A DNA stretch of 64,000 nt from Acidobacteriota bacterium (GTDB taxonomy: Bacteria > Acidobacteriota > Blastocatellia > Chloracidobacteriales > Chloracidobacteriaceae). Positions 31,434-38,182 of this stretch are shown here, piece by piece (position 1 is the stretch's first letter; the number at the start of each line of letters is the position of its first letter). The stretch is from contig JACQXX010000109.1 in the NCBI GenBank assembly GCA_016208495.1, positions 62,001 through 126,000 on the forward strand, in the 5' to 3' direction. The position numbers and the translations under genes were made by a program. The notes under the pieces were generated by a model, which ran no database searches, was not told where the DNA came from, and saw only the letters and a list, made by a program, of their open reading frames with translations.

Positions 31434-33758
31434 ATGAATTCAACGGCTGTACCTCTTTCCGCACACATCAAATCGCGTCTGTTTTTCTACCTTGTGATCG
31501 GTTTTCTTTCCGGCTGTATGCTCTGGCTGATAGAAGGCATCGAACGCACGTTTTCCCTTAAACACAACTTTGTTCAATCTGGCGAAGGCACAATCTTCTG
31601 GCTTTATTTTGTGGTTACCGCACTTGGCGGCCCGTTGTGGGGACTGTTTCTTGGTTTCACGTCCAGTCTCCGGCTGATTGGATTTCAAGCAATTTCAGGT
31701 GAAACACCTAACCGGGTCGGAAAATTTGAAATCCCCGGCCACTGGCGGCAACGAGTCTCGGGTATGACCGCCGTTTTTGTGTTCTTTGGCCTGCTGACCG
31801 TTCTCTTCCCGGTGTATTTCAGCGATCCACTCTATGGAATGTTTGCCGGAGCGACCGAAAAAATGTGGGCCTTTCGGCTGGTATTTGGCCATCGCAAGAT
31901 TTCGACCGCACTGATCCTGGTGGGATTGACCTTCCTGTTTTGTGTGCTGGATGAACTGGCAACCACCAGCCTGCTGCCACATTCCCAGGAAACTTCGCGG
32001 CTAAAGCTGTCGCCTCGGTTTGCCAAATTGCTCAATCCACAGCTTGTATATCCGGTTTTATCCCTCGCCGGGCTGTGGCTGCTGGTGGTGAGTTATTTTG
32101 CCGACGCCAACATTATGGTCACTCGCCGCGATTTGAGCTTTCACGTGCCGATGTATCTCACGGCGTTCACATCCTCCCTGATTCTGTCGGCTCTTTTGTA
32201 CCGGCTCGTCATCGTCACGCGATTTGGCGGCGCGGTGATTGGAGTTTTGGTGCTGGCCGTGGCCGGTGCTTCATTTTTTGCCTCGCGGCAGTATGAAGCC
32301 AATCAGAACCTGAAATCGCTCTTCTGGCGGCGCGGCGTGGTGGCGAAACGCTATGTGAATTTTGCCCGGTCCCTGACCAATGGCGAGCAAAAAGACTTTA
32401 CCGCGGTTATTGCCCAGAATTCCCCAGCGTCAACCAGACCGGACCAGCACGATTTGATCCCGGTACCTCCGGTTTCCGCTGCCGAGAACCCAAATCAATC
32501 CGGGCCTGACGCTGCCTCACCGACCATCAAACAAACCCTGACGTCAGCACTCACAACCGTGGCAACGGCGCTGGGCGGATCAGTTCCGACCCAACTTTCA
32601 ACTGCTGTTTCAGGCCCGCGAAATGTGATTTTTCTCTCGATTGACACGCTTCGAGCCGACCATATGAGCATTTATGGCTATAAGCGCCATACCACGCCCA
32701 ACCTGGATCGGTTTGCGAAACAAAGCATTTTCTTCGAACACGGCTACAGTAGCGGCACCAACACCGGCCATTCGTTTTCTTCAATTATGCGTTCGGCCCA
32801 GGGTGACGGTATTTTTGACAACAGCGTGCCGACGGTTGCCAAAATGTTTGTAGACAAGGGATATCAAACCGCCTTCATCACCAGTCCGAAGACCAAAACC
32901 TGGCTCTATAAAGGTCGCTGGTTTGAATACAAGCAAATCATGATGGAGAGCTATCAGGAAATTACCCACGAAGAAGCCCGCTTCTGGAAAGCCGACGAGA
33001 TGACCAACCGGTCAATTGATTTGCTCAAACGGATGAAAGACAAAGGGCCGTTTTTTGCCTGGATTCACTACACGGATCCACACGCGCCCTACGAAGCCCA
33101 TGCCGAATGCGGCTATGGCGAGACTGACCCGGATATTTACGACAGTGAAATTACCTTCACCGACCTGCACATTGGACGGTTGCTCGCCTATATGCAGGAA
33201 TCCGGGCTGTTAAACAACACGCTGATTGCTTTTACTTCTGATCACGGCGAAGGCTTTAACGAACATGGCGCCCTCGAACACGGCTGCCTTCCCTACATTG
33301 AACAGGTGTTTGTGCCCTTCTGGGTCTATGTCCCCGGCGCCGAACCAAAGCGGTTGGCCATGCCGGTTTCTCACGTGGACATTGCTCCGACCATGCTGGC
33401 CTATGCTGGAATCACCCCTCCCGACCAGTATGAAGGCATTGATCTGGCCAAACTTGCCCGAGGTGAAGTGGCACCACACCCACACGTCATTTGCGAAACA
33501 CCACGCAATATTCCCGAAGGGACCTTCTTTGCCTGGTCGTTGATTGAAGGTGATTGGAAAATCATTTACGACCGGGTTGGAAGCAACTGGCAACTCTATC
33601 ATTTAAAAGAGGATCCGCTGGAACAACGGAATCTGGCGGACCTGGAAACCCAAAAATTCTCTAACTTAAAACAGAAACTTGGTCAATATCTGGCTCAACA
33701 GGCCAGGCGCAAAGACTATTCTAACTGGCGGCGGTTTGAATTTCGGTTTGGAAGCTGA
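31434..33758 (+). CDS. Membrane-anchored alkaline-phosphatase-superfamily (sulfatase-like) enzyme
   Basis: This 774-residue protein has an N-terminal membrane domain of about 8 helices (residues 10-300), then a soluble periplasmic catalytic domain from about 395. Metal ligands are visible: SIDTLRADH (Asp404), FTSDHGEGFNEHG and HTDPHAPYEAH-like segments. The position where sulfatases carry the formylglycine Cys in CXPXR reads GTNTGHS, so the likely nucleophile is Thr444. That is as in phosphoglycerol or phosphoethanolamine transferases and unlike true sulfatases. The upstream in-frame extension to 31329 is Cys/Pro-rich and judged non-coding. The stop is followed by an F3 array. Confidence 0.85.
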   Translation: MNSTAVPLSAHIKSRLFFYLVIGFLSGCMLWLIEGIERTFSLKHNFVQSGEGTIFWLYFVVTALGGPLWGLFLGFTSSLRLIGFQAISGETPNRVGKFEIPGHWRQRVSGMTAVFVFFGLLTVLFPVYFSDPLYGMFAGATEKMWAFRLVFGHRKISTALILVGLTFLFCVLDELATTSLLPHSQETSRLKLSPRFAKLLNPQLVYPVLSLAGLWLLVVSYFADANIMVTRRDLSFHVPMYLTAFTSSLILSALLYRLVIVTRFGGAVIGVLVLAVAGASFFASRQYEANQNLKSLFWRRGVVAKRYVNFARSLTNGEQKDFTAVIAQNSPASTRPDQHDLIPVPPVSAAENPNQSGPDAASPTIKQTLTSALTTVATALGGSVPTQLSTAVSGPRNVIFLSIDTLRADHMSIYGYKRHTTPNLDRFAKQSIFFEHGYSSGTNTGHSFSSIMRSAQGDGIFDNSVPTVAKMFVDKGYQTAFITSPKTKTWLYKGRWFEYKQIMMESYQEITHEEARFWKADEMTNRSIDLLKRMKDKGPFFAWIHYTDPHAPYEAHAECGYGETDPDIYDSEITFTDLHIGRLLAYMQESGLLNNTLIAFTSDHGEGFNEHGALEHGCLPYIEQVFVPFWVYVPGAEPKRLAMPVSHVDIAPTMLAYAGITPPDQYEGIDLAKLARGEVAPHPHVICETPRNIPEGTFFAWSLIEGDWKIIYDRVGSNWQLYHLKEDPLEQRNLADLETQKFSNLKQKLGQYLAQQARRKDYSNWRRFEFRFGS

Positions 33759-33760
33759 GA

Positions 33761-33840
33761 AAACCAGGGCTGAGGGCTGAAGGCTCAGGATATTGAGCCC
33801 GATTTCTTCAGCCCGACGTCTTCAGCCCTTAGCCCCTCAA
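33761..33840. repeat. F3 array between the sulfatase-like gene and rapZ
   Basis: GGGCTGAGGGCTGAAGG units lie on the left. Inverted TTCTTCAGCCC and GTCTTCAGCCC units lie on the right and end just before the rapZ ATG. Confidence 0.8.
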
Positions 33841-33846
33841 TTTCTT

Positions 33847-34719
33847 ATGCAACATTTTGTCATCATCACGGGACTCAGCGGATCGGGAAAACATTCGGCG
33901 GTGAAAACCTTCGAAGACCTTGGCTATTTCTGCGTTGATAACCTGCCAATCAAGCTTTTGCCGACATTTGCCGAGCTGTGCCAACGGTCAGGGGAAAATC
34001 TGGAACGGGCCGTGGCGGTGCTGGATATGCGGGAACCCCATTTTCTGGATGAATTTGCCGAAATTTACTGCTCGCTTCGCAACCGCCAGCCGCATCCACA
34101 ACTGTTTTTCATTGAAGCCTCTGACGAAGTGTTGCTCCGACGTTTTAGCGAGACCCGGCGTCCGCATCCGATGAGCAACCGGGACCGAAAGCGCCGCAGC
34201 CTTCCCGAAGCGATTGCCGCCGAACGCGAACTGCTCAAACCAATTCGGTCGCTGGCTGAAAATGTGATTGATACCTCGGAACACACCGTTCATTCGCTCA
34301 AAAAAGCATTGCTGGAGGTGCTCCATCCGGAAGAAACTCAAACCCGGATGCAAATCACCGTGATGAGCTTTGGCTTTAAACACGGATTGCCGATTGAATC
34401 AGATGTGGTGCTCGACGTGCGGTTTTTGCCCAATCCGTACTTTGTGCCAGAACTCCGCGACCAGACCGGCAAGCAAAAAGGGGTGATTGATTTCCTGAAA
34501 AAAAATCAGGAAGTGGTTGAAACCCAGAAACGATTTGCTGACTTGCTGGAATTTATCGTTCCCCGGTATGCCCGCGAAGGCCGCAGTTATTTGACCATTG
34601 CCATTGGTTGCACGGGCGGTCGCCATCGTTCAGTGATGACCGCCGAGGTCCTGGGCCGCAACCTGAAAAAACTGGGGTACAGCGTTCGGGTGCTGCATCG
34701 GGATATTGAGAAGAAGTAG
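33847..34719 (+). CDS. rapZ: RapZ/YvcJ-family RNase adapter protein
   Basis: This 290-residue protein has an N-terminal nucleotide-binding P-loop domain and a C-terminal domain that in E. coli binds the GlmY/GlmZ sRNAs and glucosamine-6-phosphate. Family signatures are FEDLGYFCVDNLPIKLLP (18-35), DVRFLPNPYFVPELRDQTG and IAIGCTGGRHRSV. The Walker A loop reads GLSGSGKH, with His16 where a Ser or Thr is expected. ATG 33847 gives the canonical start; the 18 upstream codons are repeat-derived. In many bacteria rapZ sits near hprK or PTS genes, but none is here. A strong hairpin follows. Confidence 0.93.
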   Translation: MQHFVIITGLSGSGKHSAVKTFEDLGYFCVDNLPIKLLPTFAELCQRSGENLERAVAVLDMREPHFLDEFAEIYCSLRNRQPHPQLFFIEASDEVLLRRFSETRRPHPMSNRDRKRRSLPEAIAAERELLKPIRSLAENVIDTSEHTVHSLKKALLEVLHPEETQTRMQITVMSFGFKHGLPIESDVVLDVRFLPNPYFVPELRDQTGKQKGVIDFLKKNQEVVETQKRFADLLEFIVPRYAREGRSYLTIAIGCTGGRHRSVMTAEVLGRNLKKLGYSVRVLHRDIEKK

Positions 34720-34727
34720 TGCAACTT

Positions 34728-34755
34728 GTCAGTACCACCTGCGTGAGCGGGTGGG
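34728..34755 (+). repeat. REP-like 28-bp palindrome, single copy
   Basis: The sequence GTCAGTACCACC..GTGAGC..GGGTGGG can fold on itself (CCACC/GGGTGG). The same sequence forms the ends of the element at 36519-36681 and recurs, degenerate, at 58152-58179. Confidence 0.7.
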
Positions 34756-34785
34756 CCCAGAAACCAGGCTACTCGTGGAAAATGA

Positions 34786-34818
34786 AAACGGGGGACGTGA
34801 TGGGAACGTCCCCCGTTT
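34786..34818. terminator. Strong hairpin downstream of rapZ
   Basis: A 13-bp perfect stem is formed by AAACGGGGGACGT (34786-34798) and ACGTCCCCCGTTT (34806-34818) with a 7-nt loop. The plus side continues GTGTTGT, a weak T-tract. It is a likely terminator for rapZ and possibly for the convergent gene. Confidence 0.7.
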
Positions 34819-34896
34819 GTGTTGTACATTCAAAGTGGCGTCAAGCCACCGCACTCCAGATTTGTTAGACCATTTTGTAATGAACCACTCATAACA

Positions 34897-34975
34897 GAAA
34901 ACAGTCAAGTAATTCAATCAAAGAAGGTTAGTGAACTACTGACGACTGACGACTGGCTACTGACTGGCATTATTT
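34897..34975 (+). repeat. F4 repeat copy at the TonB-protein stop codon
   Basis: The block order is GAAAACAGTCAAGTAATTCA, TTAGTGAACTAC, then TGACGAC and TGGCTAC units, as in the other F4 copies. It runs to within a few bases of the minus-strand TAA stop at 34970-34972. Confidence 0.75.
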
Positions 34976-35326
34976 GATCACAAACCGAAATTCAACCAGC
35001 GTTGAAACAGTTTTGCCTTGTGGTTCATATCGCCACGAACGAACGGCATCAAGGGCAGCTTCCCGCAAGCGATAATCACCTTTTAACACCCACGCCTGGG
35101 CCACATCTCCATTTGGACCAACGATAACCCGGATTACCACAGGTCCCTGAACATGCTGGGCTTTCGCCACGACAGGATATTCGGGCAGATTTCGCTCAAT
35201 CACCGGCAATGAAGTCACTGATGGTCCAACCACAACCTGGGTTGAATTCTGTGCCTGTGCCGTGACGGTCACAGTCAAACAGAGGACACATGAAAGAAAA
35301 AACGACGTTACGATGGTGTGCAACAT
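34970..35326 (-). CDS. Small exported TonB C-terminal-domain protein
   Basis: This 118-residue protein has a signal peptide (about 1-26, MLHTIVTSFFLSCVLCL...TAQAQ). A TonB-like C-terminal domain covers residues 38-118 (PEYPVVAKAQHVQGPVVIRVIVGPNG..., ALDAVRSWRYEP). It lacks the proline-rich spacer of full TonB, so it may be a stand-alone periplasmic binding domain rather than an energy transducer. SD AAGGAG supports the start at 35326; an in-frame ATG at 35356 is possible. No exbB/exbD or receptor gene is adjacent. The region 35327-35560 upstream shows no gene. Confidence 0.78.
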   Translation of the reverse strand: MLHTIVTSFFLSCVLCLTVTVTAQAQNSTQVVVGPSVTSLPVIERNLPEYPVVAKAQHVQGPVVIRVIVGPNGDVAQAWVLKGDYRLREAALDAVRSWRYEPQGKTVSTLVEFRFVIK

Positions 35327-35571
35327 ATGAAAAACGAACTCCTTTTCTTTAGTCATCCAACCAGAGCCAGCATCGGTTTGTGCCCGACGTGACATCCCAT
35401 TGTGATTGGATGAAAATACAGTCTCAGTGTTTAAGAAAGCGGTTTCGTTCCGATTGGATCGGGTGAAATCAACTTTCCTTCGACGCCGAGGAGTATGCAA
35501 GGAGTAAGTTTCGATCACATCGCCAACCTGTAACATCTCTTTGACGGAAGTGTAACGATTGGGGTCAGGGG

Positions 35572-35741
35572 CATAAGGCGCCAGGATAAGGAAATGTGGG
35601 CCTGTTTGAGACAAGGAGACAAGGAGACAAGGAGATCCTCCTCCCGACGTTGGGAGCGGGAGAATATTTTTTCTCCTTGTCCCCTTGTCCCCTTGTCCCC
35701 TTGTCCAGATCGGGCTTTGTTTCCTTATCCTGGCGCTTATG
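35572..35741 (-). mobile_element. 170-bp inverted-repeat element (copy B, opposite orientation)
   Basis: It has the same 22-bp ends as copy A, with one extra G in the left end. The interior is close to the reverse complement of copy A (17712-17880), with GGGAGAATATTTTTTCTCC at the centre and CCTTGTCC/GACAAGGAG microrepeats. Small differences in microrepeat number distinguish the copies. Confidence 0.85.
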
Positions 35742-35881
35742 GGGGTCAGGGTCAGGGTCTTCGAAGAAGTTGTTTTTATGTCCTTTTCGTCCTTTTTGTC
35801 CTTTTTGTCTTTTTCTCGAAAACCCGGAACCCGGAACCCGGAACCCGGAACCCGGAACCCGGAACCCGGAACCCGAAGACT
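35742..35881. repeat. Compound F1 array after the zinc-ribbon gene (minus strand)
   Basis: GGGTCAGGG units, TCTTCGAAG, then ATGTCC and CTTTTTGTC units, TCTCGAAAA, and seven ACCCGGA units form the array. It has the same layout as 716-900 and 17881-18003. The stop of the minus-strand gene lies eight bases beyond. Confidence 0.8.
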
Positions 35882-36499
35882 TCACTCTTCCCGCTTCGGG
35901 ACCTCAACCTGATACCGGCTGAATTCATACAAGATTGGTTTGAGAAACGGGTATTTCTTTGAATGCAGGATGGTCACAAGCTGGCCTTGCCGGGCGTTGT
36001 ACCATTCGGGTTCGGTGACTTCACAGACCCCGCTGATTGGTTCACCAACTGGATCATCTGAAATAAAATGGATTTCATACTTGTTATGCAAGCGCTGGCG
36101 AAACTCAGTGATATGTCCGACGTAGGTATCACCATTGGCTGTCAGCCAGCGATGAGTCAATGTTCGCCACAGTTCCTGGATAAACCAAAAACCAAAAAGA
36201 CCAACCAAAATCACCCAGAACGTGCTTTTGGACGACAACACCAGGACAAGCCCGGCCAGCAAAGCCAGTCCCTGAAACAGATGATTGCCAATTTGTCCCA
36301 GACTATTTCGCACTCGAACTGGTCGTGGCGTTTCAAGTCGAAGTTCTTCCAGAGCCACTGGTTGAGGATTGCGTTCCAATGCGATTGGCTGACACCGCTC
36401 GCAGAGGTTCCGCACCGGGTCAAATTTGTCGGCTTGATGGCAAATTTCACAACGGGTTGGAAGAAATTCTTTTTTGACCAGGAGTTTTTCTGAGCCCAT
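35882..36499 (-). CDS. Zinc-ribbon membrane protein, DUF3592-like tail
   Basis: In this 205-residue protein, an N-terminal CEICH...CERC zinc ribbon (about 17-36) is followed by a linker. Two adjacent membrane helices (about 80-115, LFQGLALLAGLVLVL and FWVILVGLFGFWFIQEL) and a C-terminal beta domain similar to DUF3592 (DTYVGHITEFRQRL...YEIHFIS) follow. The C-terminal domain recurs in the 440-residue protein at 47803-49125. ATG 36499 starts just before a REP-like element. Function unknown. Confidence 0.75.
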   Translation of the reverse strand: MGSEKLLVKKEFLPTRCEICHQADKFDPVRNLCERCQPIALERNPQPVALEELRLETPRPVRVRNSLGQIGNHLFQGLALLAGLVLVLSSKSTFWVILVGLFGFWFIQELWRTLTHRWLTANGDTYVGHITEFRQRLHNKYEIHFISDDPVGEPISGVCEVTEPEWYNARQGQLVTILHSKKYPFLKPILYEFSRYQVEVPKREE

Positions 36500-36518
36500 A
36501 AACACCACCACGAATGAA

Positions 36519-36681
36519 GTCAGTACCACCGGCGTCAGCGGGTGGGGATTGAAGGCAAATCATACCAGCTTGAAGCCAGAAGTCCATCAAATCCATTTTT
36601 TTCAGTTATTTGACTATCTAGTCATTCTCTTAGGAGAATTTCAAAGGATCACACCCACCCGCTGACGCAGGTGGTATTGAC
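36519..36681. mobile_element. 163-bp element bounded by REP-like 28-bp inverted repeats
   Basis: The left end at 36519-36546 and the right end at 36654-36681 are inverted copies (two mismatches in 28) of the REP-like sequence at 34728. The interior (36547-36653) is AT-rich with no ORF. The arrangement resembles a BIME or RAYT-mobilised doublet. No transposase is in the window. Confidence 0.75.
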
Positions 36682-36853
36682 CTCATCCTTACAAAAGGTA
36701 CTTGTCACAAGCAAACATTCTCAGGCAGAATGGGGTTGTCATTCTCTCCCCCTTACAATTCAGGATTTCAGGTATCAGCGCTTGAACGCACTTTTTTGCC
36801 TCACGCAATTGAATTCGTTTGCTTACCGCGTTGCCGCCCCGGCGACTCAGCCG

Positions 36854-36952
36854 ATGTGTGCCCCGTCCGCGGTTGGTCGTGAGGCTGTATCCATTTCTAT
36901 TATTCGAATTTCAATTATTGCCATTCGCACTCAAGGCGTGAGGGCTACCTGA
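36854..36952 (+). CDS. Isoleucine-rich leader peptide of an attenuator
   Basis: This 32-codon ORF has ATG 36854 and TGA 36950-36952. Residues 14-24 read ISIIRISIIAI, seven Ile in eleven, all ATT codons. It ends 30 bp before an intrinsic terminator and 89 bp before the threonine-dehydratase start. This is the classical layout of biosynthetic attenuators such as that of ilvGMEDA. Shortage of charged tRNA(Ile) would stall the ribosome in this run. No good SD precedes the ATG, and the frame is open further upstream, so the exact start is uncertain. It was identified by composition and position only. Confidence 0.75.
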   Translation: MCAPSAVGREAVSISIIRISIIAIRTQGVRAT

Positions 36953-37019
36953 CACCCAACTGCACAAGTTGAAAGTGACACCAAAGCCACCACGCCAGAC
37001 CCGGCGGGTGGCTTTTTTG
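36935..37019 (+). promoter_or_regulatory. Attenuator with alternative antiterminator pairing
   Basis: The terminator arm AGCCACCACGCC (36985-36996) pairs with GGCGGGTGGCT (37003-37013), giving 11 bp with one bulge, followed by TTTTTT. The upstream segment GGCGTGAGGGCT (36935-36946) lies right after the Ile codons within the leader ORF. It can instead pair with the first terminator arm (10 of 12 positions). A ribosome reaching the leader stop would mask this segment and allow termination. A ribosome stalled at Ile codons would leave it free to block termination. The gap 36682-36853 shows no other gene. Confidence 0.75.
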
Positions 37020-37041
37020 ATTTTTGAGGAGAAACACACCA

Positions 37042-38070
37042 ATGTCCGTCGCCACCGTTCCATCAACCGAATCTGAGGTACCCAGTCACACACACACCGC
37101 CTGGCCGATCTCCTTTCAGGATGTTGTCACCGCATCGCGTCAACTCCGGCAATACCTGCCAGTGACGCCGCTCCGGAATTATCAGGCTCTGGATCAGGCT
37201 GTGGGCCATAACATTCAAGTCCATGTGAAGCACGAAAACCACTTGCCGACCAATTCTTTCAAGGTCCGCAATGGGTTAAGTGTGCTGGCTTCGCTGACAC
37301 CCGAACAACGCAAGCACGGTGTGGTCGCCGCGACGCGTGGAAATCATGGTCAGGGCGTCGCATGGGCTGGCGCACTCCTGGGTATCCCAGTTATTATCTG
37401 CGTCCCCCTCTCAAACAATCCTGAAAAAAACGCAGCCATGCGCGGCTTTGGAGCAACCGTGATCGAAGATGGTCACGATTATGACGAAGCCATTCGTGTC
37501 GCTCAGGAGCTGGTTCATTCGCGTGGAATGACCCTGGTCCACGCCACCAACAACCGACGAGTGCTGGCTGGTGCCGCAACCATGTCGCTTGAAATGGTGG
37601 TGGATCAGGCGGCTGAACTCGATGCCGTGGTCATGGCCATTGGCGGCGGTTCAATGGCCGTCGGAGCGTTGACGGTGCTCCGCAAACTGCGTCCGGAAAT
37701 CGAAGTCTACGGTGTCCAGGCAGAAGGCGCATCGGCCATGCACGAATCGTGGCACGCCGGGCAACCAGTGGTGAAACATACCGCCCAGACGATTGCCGAT
37801 GGACTGGCTACCCGTGGCGTCTATGAAATGACGTTTAGTACCCTCCGCGAAGGACTCACCGATTTCATCACGGTCAGCGATGAACTCATCGCCGAAGCCG
37901 TCCGCATGCTGCTCAAAACAACCCACAATCTCGCTGAAGGCGCGGGCGCCGCCGGGCTGGCTGGATTGCTGTCGCTCCGTGAACGGCTGGCCGGCAAACG
38001 GGTCGGGATTGTTCTCTCGGGATCAAATATTGATGAAACCACCCTTCGCTGGGTGATGAAAGCCGCTTGA
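37042..38070 (+). CDS. ilvA: Threonine dehydratase (threonine ammonia-lyase), short form
   Basis: This 342-residue PLP enzyme deaminates threonine to 2-oxobutanoate. SD GAGGAG lies ten bases before ATG 37042. Visible features are TNSFKVRN with the PLP Lys, [13 protein letters not shown], the glycine loop [12 protein letters not shown] and a C-terminal SGSNID. There is no C-terminal ACT-like regulatory domain, so the length matches catabolic TdcB-type forms. However, the Ile leader directly upstream argues for a biosynthetic role in isoleucine synthesis. Without that domain, feedback control by Ile may rest on transcription attenuation. No other ilv gene is adjacent. The symbol is therefore provisional. 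Confidence 0.88.
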   Translation: MSVATVPSTESEVPSHTHTAWPISFQDVVTASRQLRQYLPVTPLRNYQALDQAVGHNIQVHVKHENHLPTNSFKVRNGLSVLASLTPEQRKHGVVAATRGNHGQGVAWAGALLGIPVIICVPLSNNPEKNAAMRGFGATVIEDGHDYDEAIRVAQELVHSRGMTLVHATNNRRVLAGAATMSLEMVVDQAAELDAVVMAIGGGSMAVGALTVLRKLRPEIEVYGVQAEGASAMHESWHAGQPVVKHTAQTIADGLATRGVYEMTFSTLREGLTDFITVSDELIAEAVRMLLKTTHNLAEGAGAAGLAGLLSLRERLAGKRVGIVLSGSNIDETTLRWVMKAA

Positions 38071-38071
38071 A

Positions 38072-38172
38072 GCCGGGGCTGAGAAAACCAGGGCTTGGGG
38101 CTGAGGGCTGAAGATATTGGGCTGAAGACTTCGAAAACCCGGAACCCGGAACCCGGAACCCCGACCCCTGAA
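38072..38172. repeat. F3 plus F1 array between ilvA and gltB
   Basis: GGGGCTGAGAAAACCAGGGCT, split into GGGCTGAGGGCTGAAG units, leads to the junction TTCGAAAA (38130-38137) and three ACCCGGA units. It ends just ahead of the gltB SD AAAGGA. Confidence 0.75.
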
Positions 38173-38182
38173 AGGAATCACT

